Origin: Chara braunii
Lineage: Eukaryota > Streptophyta > Charophyceae > Charales > Characeae
DNA length: 41,190 bases
Assembly: GCA_003427395.1 (NCBI GenBank)
Contig: BFEA01000430.1
Span: 753,661-794,850 of the forward strand
Direction: 5' to 3'
Part shown: positions 22,119 to 31,210 of the stretch, piece by piece
How the letters are laid out: each line of letters starts with the position of its first letter
How positions within the stretch are numbered: position 1 is the first letter of the stretch
Notes under the pieces: generated by a model
What the model was told of the DNA's origin: nothing
What the model saw: the letters and a program-made list of their open reading frames with translations, nothing else
Database searches by the model: none
Translations under genes and position numbers: made by a program

Positions 22119-23292
22119 CATGAGCGTATGATCACTTTGTCTTGCATATGCTCGCCCGATCGAATGCTCGCTTGTAGTCGTACGATTTTGTTTGTGATCT
22201 GAGATAAGTTGAGTGCATGACTATGTAAGCTTACACGTGCCCGCGTGAATAGACGAATGCATGTTTGAGTGCTTTTGCGAGTTTGGTGACTGCAAGCAGG
22301 TATCTGTCCGAGCATGCAGGTCTACTTTCGAGCTCGTCGAGCGGGCTTGTATGCCAAGGGGAATTCAGGGACGATTTCCATTGGCTATGATCTATGCCGT
22401 GTATTTTGAATGGATGGGGAAAAGGAAGGCGATGCTGAGGAGAATCTCTTACGTCCTCACTAAATTCCTACTTGATGGTGACTAAATTGTCTATTTTATT
22501 CGGTTTGCGCAAGCCCCAACTCAAAGGAAAGTAACCTAAGTACCCCATTATACCCAACAGGGTCTAAATTATGTCCTGAGAGTGCGCTGCTTGCACTCCT
22601 CCTTCCCGTTCTCAAGAGACTCTTGCCCTCAGTTGATCTCTACGTGACTAATAGCTGCGAGAGTACTGAGGCAATTTTCTCAGAGACCTTGTTCTTATCT
22701 GTTTCCACTGAACTTGAGTGCAGACTGGTTAAATGCCAGGAGTCAGGGTCTCCAGGCGAGAGACCTAGGCTTTGAGCACTAGCCATGTCAGGCTTTTAGT
22801 TAGAGTGGCATAATGAGTATGATCTGTCTTGAAATAGGTGGGGCTTATACTTAGGGTCGAGTATTGAGTCCGGAGCCTCTGCTTCTGAGCTAAAGTTCCG
22901 ATCAGACGGGTCCTTGCCTGAGTATCAACACCTATAGACTTTGCGTGCGATACAGCAGTCAGAGCCTATAATTAGCAAGAAATCTCCTTGTCTGTTACTT
23001 CGTTCAGGGGTACAAAAAAAAACCCTTTCCCCCTTGATGGCTTTATTCGAGTTTTAAAACAACAAGCTTTATTTCTGGTTACTACAACAGATCTGTTATT
23101 CCACAATCATCGGTCGGATCCCTGCATTTTTGACTAGTTACCTTGGGGTCTATTTTGTGCGTGACTGAGGGTCAGTGCTGCAGGTCAAGTGAAAACAGCA
23201 CGACGAAATTTCGTGAGAAACATTAGAGGTCCTCTGCTTCCCATTCTGTCCCTGCAGGCTAAAGTCAAGATTGTGAGGGGGGCGGGATAATC

Positions 23293-23547
23293 ATGGAAAG
23301 CACAGACTGGGTGAGGATGACCTATTCCTTCCACCTGGACAAAAGGGGTGGCTGGGAGGAGAAAGCAGTTGAAGGAATTCCATACATTCTGGGGTTGATG
23401 AGAAGAAGAGTACTAGAAATAGTGAAAGATCAAAAGTTTGTGGCATACACTGTCTACCTTTACGAGTTGGACAGGCGATTGCACAACACCATCTCATCTG
23501 AAGAAACAGTGGGCCGGGCACGAGAGGTCCTTAGCGTCCAACAGTAA
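23293..23547 (+). CDS. Conserved 84-aa ORF of unknown function, copy 2
   Basis: Intact frame of the same length as 5595-5849. The single amino-acid difference is Tyr for Phe near residue 32, and the other five nucleotide changes are silent. It is preceded by the same GC-rich leader and followed by the same spacing to the 21-bp VNTR. No known domain is visible. A basic segment ('LMRRRVLEIVKDQK') and an acidic, Ser-rich end suggest a small soluble protein, but this is inference. Confidence 0.6.
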   Translation: MESTDWVRMTYSFHLDKRGGWEEKAVEGIPYILGLMRRRVLEIVKDQKFVAYTVYLYELDRRLHNTISSEETVGRAREVLSVQQ

Positions 23548-23926
23548 GGGTAAGGAGAGAAAAGGTTGTCGACAGTACCGTATCAAATGCAGTAAAGGGT
23601 GGACTAGTGAGGGTGATGCACATCGCGACTTTGATAACTGGTCGTCCAGCAAAGCGTCCAACTAGTACTCAAGCCTAGTTTGATTAAATATTCAACTAGT
23701 ATTCAAGGGTCCAAGCATTCATCAGGGGCTTAAACGTCAGTCAAATGTCAAGTATAATTCAACACCTAATTGTCGAGTTACTCCAGATTTTCAGTAAACG
23801 ATCAGTCAGGGCTCGAACATTACTATTCACGTCGAGATCTGCAATTTTCTCGATCCCTTTGGGTGCTAAAAGGCTAGCGTTTGGTGATTCGTAATTCAAT
23901 CAGCATTCAACCAGTGTCTAGTTAGT

Positions 23927-24095
23927 ACTCAGACAACTGGAAACCAGACTCAGACAACTGGAAACCGGGCTCGGACAACTGGAAACCGAACTCAGACAAC
24001 TGGAAACCAAACTCATACAACTGGAAACCAGACTCAGACAACTGGAAACCAGCCTCGGAGAACTGGAAACCAGACTCAGATAACTGGAAACCTGA
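23927..24095. repeat. 21-bp tandem repeat, copy 2
   Basis: About eight units against about ten in copy 1, a clear length polymorphism between the repeat copies. Confidence 0.93.
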
Positions 24096-24597
24096 CTTAG
24101 ATAACTCAGACCAGACTCATGCGAACTCAGCCAATTACGGACTTGGACAACTCTCCACAGACTCAAGCGGGAATCTGACAAGCAGACAAATAGACTCAAT
24201 GAGCTCTGATTATCACAGAAAAATCGGACTAATATCTGATGTAATGAATCGCGAAACTCAATGTCCAGGCTCTGCAATATTTGGTCTTAGACTCAGCGGA
24301 TGAACCTGGACTAAGCGAACTCGGAACAAGCCTGATAAAATCAGCACAGACTCCGCAAACAGCTAACTCTCATCAGTAGGATCCATTGAGAATACAAGGA
24401 AGGTTGTGTCGATGATCAGTAAAAGAGTTTTTGTTATTGGTTTTGGGAGGAACGAGCTAGCATCAGGTAGAAGTAAACCAGGGGAAGACTGACCAGGTCA
24501 GAAAACAGGCCACACTCAGTTACGTTATCAAGGCACGAACGACAGTCAAAGCGGCATCAAAACTGAGAAAATCATAAAACAACTATCAACACACTCA

Positions 24598-24942
24598 TGA
24601 GTGCAGCCTAATCACTTCGTGTTCATGGGTCAGTCTTAACTGGTCTCAATCGGATCTCTTTCAAGAAGGCATTCCAATATGGGTATGTCAGTGTAGTCGG
24701 TTTCAGACATGAGGACCTATCCATTTATCTGGTTCACAATGAGTTTGTTGGTGGTATCATTCATGATCTGAGGCTCTACGCGAGGAAAGGTAAGGAGACT
24801 CATATTCATTTCGACTTAGCTTGGATTGCAGCAGCCGGGTACCTGGAGGAGAGAGAGAGAGAACTCTATCCCAGGCCTCCAGTACCCTTCACTCTGACGG
24901 ACGACTCTCACTAGGGTGACTTGATCGATTTAGCAAAGAGGT
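24598..24942 (+). pseudogene. Module-A protein, copy 2, truncated
   Basis: Counterpart of 6907-7307. It has a TAA soon after the start, a deletion after the (GA)n run that removes about 18 codons, and TAG at 24912-24914 where copy 1 has TGG. It still shows 'IIHDLRLY' and 'YPRPPVPFTL'. The reading frame is then cut by the inversion breakpoint. Its continuation is found in inverted orientation at 26124-25900. Confidence 0.6.
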
Positions 24943-24943
24943 G

Positions 24944-25436
24944 CATAGCGTCCCACACAACCTTCTCAAACGAAAGCGGGAGACTCTTCTCCTTTCGTTC
25001 CTCCGTAGACATATACGACGGTTTTCCAAACGCTTCACACTTCTCGACAATGAGCTTGGTCGTCGCTAGAATGTTCGACCACTTCTTGCGGCAGTCTTCA
25101 CCGCTCCTATGCTTGAAGCCTGCATCCGCCATCCTATCATTCACCCACACATACCAGTCTTTCCTCTGCTTGAATTGGTGCTCGCCGTTAACATCTGCCA
25201 TATGGACATCATCCTCACCCATCAAAATCGCAAGCTTCACCCGCTCATCCATGGGACGTTTGGCTTCTTCTGAGCCGGTGGGCGGTCACTCGTAGGTCGT
25301 TTGCTGACCGTTTCACCACCCGCATCCTGACCGTTAACATCACCCTGCCCGCCCATCGAACTTGCGACCATGGAAACAACGGTTTCTTGCTCTGCCTGAC
25401 CATCTTCGTCGCCCACTTCCGAGCCGCCCGTTGTCG
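24944..25436 (-). pseudogene. Myb/SANT-like DNA-binding protein, N-terminal half
   Basis: The minus strand encodes an acidic, Gly/Gln-rich linker in one frame and, after a one-base shift near 25255, a trihelix-type Myb/SANT-like domain. The domain has 'DERVKLAILMGEDDVHMAD', 'KDWYVWVNDRMADAGF', 'SGEDCRKKWSNI' and 'EKVVWDAM'. The Trp and CRKKW pattern is that of plant trihelix or PIF/Harbinger-associated Myb-like proteins, which bind DNA. The homologous protein sequence stops at 24944, and the next codons belong to the repeat. The upstream end fuses to the inverted repeat at 25437. The missing C-terminal half is on the opposite strand at 26126-26525, so the gene was probably split by inversion. 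Confidence 0.65.
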
Positions 25437-26124
25437 CACTTTTTCCAGTCGGATCGCTTCAGGCGACCGGAAAGCCAACAGACTGTCACGCAGGGTTTTA
25501 GATGTGATTGCAATTAATAAAATAAAATAAATAATGCAAATCCCTTCCTGTTGTGTACGTTCGGCTTCGAGTGAGACCCTTCAATTACGGTCTTCGCTGG
25601 TCCCCGGTCTTAGGAATCTTTTATTTTGATTCGGAACAACAGAGAATCGTGGAAATAATAACCATAAATTGTGGAGTGCTATGCATGCATCAGTTATGTC
25701 AATCTGATTTTGAGAATTGTGACTGAATCATCCAAGAAAACAATCATTCAAGCAAGAAACAATGCAAGAAGCAAGACTGACCGACTCGAGCAATGACAGA
25801 GTCAAATGAACGAGGGAAGAATGAGAACTCATAATAGTCTCAGGAAGTACATATGGAAGAGAGCATGACCAGCACCAATCAAGAGTCCTCATACATCCCT
25901 CACTCTCAATCTTTCATTTTATTGTCTGTCGTTTGGGCTTTTTGCCATGTCTCCGTACTCTTTGAGTTTGTGGTATCTGAATGTAGAGACACTTGAAGCC
26001 TGCTAGTTCCAAGCACTTCCATTCGAGGAACATGACTCGAAAGTCAATCATGGAGCAGAACTCTTCCCATAGTGTAGGTAGGTAGGGTCTGGAGAAAACC
26101 CCTCGTCTGAGATGTGGGAACTCT
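25437..26124 (-). repeat. Inverted copy of 7355-8041
   Basis: This segment reads on the minus strand as the continuation of repeat copy 2. It sits between the two halves of the Myb/SANT-like gene. The minus-strand codon at 26067-26069 is TGG, against TGA in copy 1. Confidence 0.92.
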
Positions 26125-26125
26125 C

Positions 26126-26525
26126 AGAGAACCTTCCAGGCGTTGGAACAGATGCAACACCGGCGCGAGGATTGGGCGGAAGATGTGCGGAGGAGTCGAA
26201 CAATTCTGCTAAATCGAGGCAGACAGCCAACGGAAAGGCGAGAAAGGAAGATCCTGGTAGCAGCATGTGGAGTTTGGGCAGGGCCATGGAGGATTCCACT
26301 CGATCTTACTGCTATGGCCTGAACAAAGCGGCCACCACCCTTGCCAAAGCTACCACAGACGCGGGGTGTGCAATCACTGCTCGGATAGGGGACGTGGTCG
26401 AAGCAATGCGGGGTGGCAATAGTGTTCTAGAGTTGCTAGTGGGTGTCCTTGCTCAGAGGGGGGTGAACGTAGGTGACGGCGGCGAAGGTCCGACTCATCG
26501 GTTTACGGACCCTTCGTCGTGGTGA
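26126..26525 (+). pseudogene. Myb/SANT-like protein, C-terminal half
   Basis: The plus-strand frame begins at the inversion junction and ends at TGA after 26525. It contains a basic Ser/Lys/Gly linker and a helical end: 'MEDSTRSYCYGLNKAATTLA', 'AITARIGDVVEAMRGGN' and 'LELLVGVLAQRG'. This is the arrangement I know from the C-terminal part of Myb/SANT-like proteins of this type, likely an oligomerisation helix. It has no start of its own. Together with 25436-24944 it forms one gene once the intervening inversion is undone. Confidence 0.5.
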
Positions 26526-26574
26526 TCACTTTTTTTTCGTTTGGTTTCTTCGCGTTTGCGCTCTGATAACTTTG

Positions 26575-26576
26575 TA

Positions 26577-26629
<53 letters not shown>

Positions 26630-26631
26630 TC

Positions 26632-26686
<55 letters not shown>
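26575..26686. repeat. (TA)n microsatellite with CCTCACAA interruption
   Basis: Two long TA runs are separated by a short CTCACAAA interruption near 26628-26636. Confidence 0.97.
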
Positions 26687-26689
<3 letters not shown>

Positions 26690-26701
26690 AGTTTGTCAGA
26701 G

Positions 26702-26877
26702 TCCCTCGTTTGTTGTCCTCTTCTCTGTTTCTGCCTACGGTTTACCGGGCAGTTTTATTTCTGACCATATATATATATATATCATCACAAACAGATATAT
26801 ATATATATATATCGTCACAAACAGAACTGCCCGGTAAACCATAGATAGAGAGAGAGAAGAGGACAACAAACGAGGGG
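26702..26877. repeat. Fold-back inverted repeat with a TA-rich loop
   Basis: The arms at about 26702-26756 and 26822-26877 are reverse complements over some 50 bp, with a few differences (CTCGTTTGTTGTCCTCTTCT against AGAAGAGGACAACAAACGAG). The loop is made of two TA runs, each ending in a CACAAACAG phrase. The structure resembles a small fold-back or MITE-like element, or hairpin-driven microsatellite expansion. Confidence 0.85.
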
Positions 26878-27228
26878 CTGTGACAATATGTTTCGTCGGA
26901 GTTTCACCGACTCATTAGGAGGCTGAACCCTCAACAGTCTGCAGAATCCCCTCACTGATTACACTGTAAATGATAATCTACCTTAACCAAAATCAAAGTA
27001 GACTATCACTCACCTACACCAGATGGAAAACTCTACAGATTGTCGATTCACACCCCATCACAGGCCAACAAAACATCCACGAAACAAAGAAAGGTCTGTC
27101 ACAGCCAAAAAATACACTCGAGACAAGCCGCTGGCACTAGAGGCACAGCATGGCCGCCTAGTAACGGCCCCGACCACTGCCGCTCGACCTGATCGAAACA
27201 AAACGTAGCAAGAAGCTAGCCAAGTCGT
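26878..27228. other. No gene supported
   Basis: A 61-codon plus-strand frame (27023-27208) has basic, Thr/Ala-rich composition but no recognisable feature. Otherwise unassigned. Confidence 0.5.
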
Positions 27229-27262
27229 ATATATATATATATATATTATATATATATGTATA

Positions 27263-27337
<75 letters not shown>
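27229..27337. repeat. (TA)n microsatellite
   Basis: Long TA run with an ATGTATATG interruption near its start. Confidence 0.97.
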
Positions 27338-27340
<3 letters not shown>

Positions 27341-27866
27341 CTCGGGAGGTAAAATAACGGTCGTCGACATATCCCCGCCGGTGGTGGTCAACAGAGAGGC
27401 GACACATGCATATACATGTATATACATATACAAAATAGGATTCGTAAAAACCCAACAAAAAAAAAAATGTTGGGTTTGAACGAAATTTATTAAAGATTAT
27501 AAAAGTACAATATTTAAGCCTCCTGCAAAAGCAAGATTTCACATAAGGTAAAACAACCACAATAAAAAGGTACTTTTTGACAAACACTAAAAGTGGCGAG
27601 GAAAAACACATTCCATAGAAAATCACTATCAATTGAATCATAGTTTAGTAAGGAATTGAAATATGTATTTTTTTAATTATCTCAAAAGATTGCATGTATA
27701 GTCCTATAAGTCGTGCAGCACGCTGAACATATTCAGGGGTTTCGTGAACAGACTAATATGTTATCTGGCTTGCAACTACGTTCGCTCAAACATGTTTTCT
27801 TTTTGGTGGGGAAACATATTTTTTTCAAATGGATTTTTTACAACACGTTATTCGTTATAATAGGAC
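27338..27866. other. AT-rich sequence, no gene seen
   Basis: It includes a CCCAACA-A11-TGTTGGG perfect short palindrome near 27450-27475 that could form a hairpin. Nothing else is assignable. Confidence 0.5.
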
Positions 27867-28365
27867 ATTATACTGTGTCCTCTTTCTAATGAATTAATTT
27901 TTGGCTGCAGCCTAAGCAACGTAGGCATGCCCATCCAGGGGTTGGGATCCTTACTTGTTGAACATCAAAAACCCGCCACCACATGCAGAAGCGTGCTGAG
28001 ATCCATACTTGTAAAACTTCATAAATGAAATCCCAAATGTGGAAGTGTGTTGGGATCCTTACTTGTTGAACATCAAAAACATATTGGTGATCCTGTGGGG
28101 AAGTGTGTTGAGATCCATACTAGTCAAACTTCATAAACGAAGAACGATTGGCACGCCAAACGGAACCCTGTGCGGAACTGTGCTGTGATCCTAACTTGTC
28201 AAACTTCAATTTCATAAATGTGATGAAAGACACAGTAACTATATTGTGACACTGTCCTCTTTCTTACGAATTCATTTTTGACTGCTGTGTTTGTACATGG
28301 GCATGCCCGCCTAGCCGCCCCAAATGCGAAAGTTTGCTGACATCCATAGTTGTTAAACTTTTGTA
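27867..28365. repeat. Degenerate tandem repeats (about 26-bp core, about 375-bp higher order)
   Basis: A core like GTTGAGATCCATACTTGTCA recurs near 27943, 27992, 28048, 28108, 28182 and 28337. A larger phrase (ACTGTGTCCTCTTTCT...GGCATGCCC) occurs at about 27873 and again at about 28250, so the whole block looks like an imperfect higher-order duplication. From 28366 to 28801 I see no gene. One base near 28544 is ambiguous. Confidence 0.8.
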
Positions 28366-28801
28366 AACAAAATTAACAATGTAATTAGATTGAATTAGAT
28401 TAAATTATTCTCCATCGCGATGAATATCCGCATTTCAAATGGTTATGCAAAGCAGGTTTGGGCATTCACTGACCAATTTCATATCAGATGAGATTTCTCA
28501 TTCATCCACCAACCAATTTCACAATCATGTTTACACTTCCAGTTNAACAGAATTCGAAACATGGAACACAGTACTTCAACTTGCACATTATTCGGAACAT
28601 GGAACATTACATGACATAGATTACAAAGTCCATACATGACGCAGAACATGCATTGAGCTTGCCGTAGATAATGCGAACTCGAACGATAAAAGAAAGCAAT
28701 GCCTCTGGCAGAAGGACAGTTGAATAATGTCTCGATTTATGAAATTTAACGATCAATAAATGGAACACCTTAAAAAAAAGTTTCGAAGTCAATCAAATTC
28801 A

Positions 28802-29605
28802 TCAAAGACAACGATGTTCTAAGACACATGATGCTAATTGTCGTCTAAGAAGCGGAATATCTTTACAAGAGAACCGGAAAGGCGGTCGATCTCCATGTTG
28901 CAACAATGTCGCATACATCAACATGAACACACCATAGCTTGCTCCATCCCCGTGTCTCGGAACTCCATCCTCCACAACATTTCCCACCATGGACTTCCAA
29001 TTCCTACCCGACCGCCTATGTGATGTTTGACGTTCCAAATATTGCACAATCAACCCGAAAACACTAAGGTAAAAACTAGAATCAGCTACAATGCGAGGAA
29101 AAAAATCAAAAATTTCGAGAACATCATCTCTCATGTTAACGGAAACGAGGATCCAGTGATCATCATCTTTGTGGACAGGAACGAAGATAATATCGTAACA
29201 AAGCAAATCTACGTATTTAGCCCACCTCTGTACCCCACCGTGTCCTTGAAGTCGCAGTTTACTGAAGAAGAACGAATTAAAGCTGAAGACTTGAAGGCCT
29301 GAAGAGATGTCACGTGACCCACATGCGGTCAACCCCAACAACGCCATATAGAAATTGACCACCTCATCATTCACCCTGCCGTTGACATGCACGAGGGTGA
29401 GGAGATCTTTTGCTGCAATCCGAAATTGACCATTGCCCAGTATAGAGAGAATAGTGTTAGACGGCACCGAGCCTCGTACAATGTCATCGAAAACCCGCAA
29501 GCTCAGAGGCGCAATCGTCGCAGCGAAACTTTTCCCGCGTGCTGCACTTATTGCCCGCACTGCACAACATCGAGCAAGGGACACGTGGTGGAGTGAGAAA
29601 CGGAG
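28802..29605 (-). pseudogene. Ulp1/C48-type SUMO protease-like, catalytic Cys replaced
   Basis: The minus-strand frame has the Ulp1 peptidase order: 'VNDEVVNFYM' (usually WLND), 'DDHWILVSVN' with the catalytic His, 'EIFDFF' with the catalytic Asp, and 'GDGASYGVFMLMYA' in the place of the usual D-x-x-x-C-G-V-F. The catalytic Cys is Tyr (TAT at 28934-28936; TGT would need one G-to-A change), and the usual oxyanion Gln is not at its place either. The enzyme should be inactive. Family members cleave SUMO or SUMO-like conjugates, and many plant and algal copies are carried by transposable elements. The frame has no convincing ATG at its start (it opens at GTG, and a TGA lies just upstream near 29650), so it is either an internal exon or frameshifted from the exon at 29608-29878. 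Confidence 0.75.
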
Positions 29606-29607
29606 TT

Positions 29608-29878
29608 CTAGACATTGTCCCCCGGTGCATGACGCGTTGCTAAGTACTTCTCATACATGGTCTGACCCCTACTCACAGATCGTGGATATGTCCCTTTCTC
29701 TGGGGCAAGAAGGGAAAGACATTCCTCAATGGCAACGGTGTACTCCTTCTTCCCGATCTTGACATCAACCCCTGATGCCTTTAACATATCCTTGTGTTTT
29801 TTACTCAACCCGGGGACTTTCTGCAATATGTACTCTGGATATTTGGAGGACCTCCGTGTTCGAGACGACACCACCCCT
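29608..29878 (-). CDS. Putative exon upstream of the Ulp1 region
   Basis: On the minus strand a pyrimidine-rich tract ends in CAG at about 29879, a good splice acceptor. It is followed by an open segment with 'YILQKVPGLSKKHKDMLKAS' and 'KKEYTVAIEECLSLLAPEKG', ending in a TAG at 29608. The next coding sequence (Ulp1) is in another frame, so a second splice or an indel joins them. I recognise no domain. Its position suggests the N-terminal part of the Ulp1-bearing protein. Confidence 0.4.
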
Positions 29879-29936
29879 GTACAACAGAAGAAAGACAAAA
29901 CGAAAAATGAGAACCATACATTCGTACAGACGCAAC

Positions 29937-30614
29937 AGTCAAGCAGGACCTTTCCGACCANAGGACCCTGATCTCGCGTGGTCATGTGCACCCAGGTGCG
30001 GTTGTGCAACTGGAAAACAAAATGACTGCAACATCCGAGCTTATCACCCCCGCACTTCGCAAAGGAAAACCACCACAACTCACAGAAGTCGGAGGCCAGC
30101 AATCCGCGAATTTCGGACTGCGGCGGACTTTTGAACATACCAGCCACATTGAGACTGACCACATCACGCATCGACAAAGGAAGTTCGGATCCCGGCAGAC
30201 TAAAACCGACACTATTCCCGAGAAGGGAAAATTGTCAGTCCATGTACTTGGCCACTTTCTAAGCACCTTGGCCTACAGTCAAGCAGGACCTCTCCGACCA
30301 CAGGCCCCTTATCTCGCGTGGTCATGTGCACCTAGGTGCGGTTGTGCGACAGGAAAACAAAACGACTGCAACATTCGAGCTTATCACCCCCCGCACTTCG
30401 CAAAGGAAAACCACCACAACTCACAGAAGTCGGAGGCCAGCAATCCCCGAAGTTCGGACTTAGGCGAACTTTTGAACACACCAGCCCCACTGAGACTGAG
30501 CACGTCACGCATCGACAAAGGAAGTTCGGATCCCGACGGACTAAGACCGACACTACTCCCGAGAAGGGAAAACTGTCAGTCCATGTACTTGGCCACTTTC
30601 TTAGCACCTTGGCC
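29937..30614. repeat. Tandem duplication of a 339-bp unit
   Basis: Unit 1 starts at about 29937 and unit 2 at about 30276, both beginning CAGTCAAGCAGGACC and ending CCTTGGCC. Each unit contains one copy of the palindromic AAGTTCGGATCCC motif (30181 and 30522). Differences are scattered, about 5-8 percent by eye. One ambiguous base lies at 29961. From 30615 to 30853 nothing else is assignable. Confidence 0.92.
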
Positions 30615-30853
30615 ACTTCCTCAGCCGGGTCAGATCCTTCTTTGGATGAAGTGTAAGGTTTTGGACGAAGTTTTCGCCGCCCTCGACTAGCAACCTGGCC
30701 GAGTCACAGACAGGCCGACGAGCTGGAGTAGGAAGGGCTTCTGGCTGTAGCATGCCGGCACCCGGAACTTCCCGTATGCACAGACAGTGTGGACAGTCGT
30801 CGTGTGTATAGCGCGGACTGTAATACGGCGACATCCGGATGCGCAGGCGTTCT

Positions 30854-31210
30854 TCAAGGCTTACTAGTCTGTTTCTCTCTCCGCTCGTTCGATGGTGAAT
30901 TTGGCGCAGGCAAAGCGAGCACGTCGAGAGCCTGACCGCCGAACCTCAATTTTTTTGGGGACGTCAAATGCTGTCCTCCACCGCACTCGCCTTCCCCTTC
31001 GGTGGCAAGGGTGACCTGCAGCACCAGAGACTTCGGCGGCGACGAAGCGAGGGCAGCTGCCACGGAAGATGCGACGTTGGCAGTTGCGAACGGACGGGCA
31101 AACACATTGTGGTCGCCGAGGACACTGTCGATAACTTCGTCAATGCTTATACGTCGACTTTTTTCAGACGGGCTGATAGCGACGGAAGCCTCGTCGAACC
31201 GGTGCTGCAA
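30854..31210 (-). pseudogene. C-terminal remnant of the ParB/methyltransferase-like gene
   Basis: The minus-strand frame contains 'RISIDEVIDSVLGDHNVFA', 'ANVASSVAAALASSPPKSL' and 'LRFGGQALDVLALP', ending at a stop at 30854. It follows the previous block with a frame change near 31165-31210. The protein looks folded (regular hydrophobic pattern) but I recognise no family. It is likely the C-terminal domain of the long gene upstream. Confidence 0.4.

Larger units (their letters stand above)
18945..24942 (+). repeat. Long repeat, copy 2 (direct part)
   Basis: Direct counterpart of 1229-7307. Internal differences include a shorter ATT run (19310-19353), a different 12-13 bp array (21985-22118), fewer 21-bp units (23927-24095) and a ~34-bp insertion near 24525. 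The direct match stops at 24942 and is followed by the minus-strand half of a Myb/SANT-like gene. Apart from the coding remnants listed separately, 18945-20091, 20497-23292 and 23548-24597 hold no supported gene. Confidence 0.93.
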
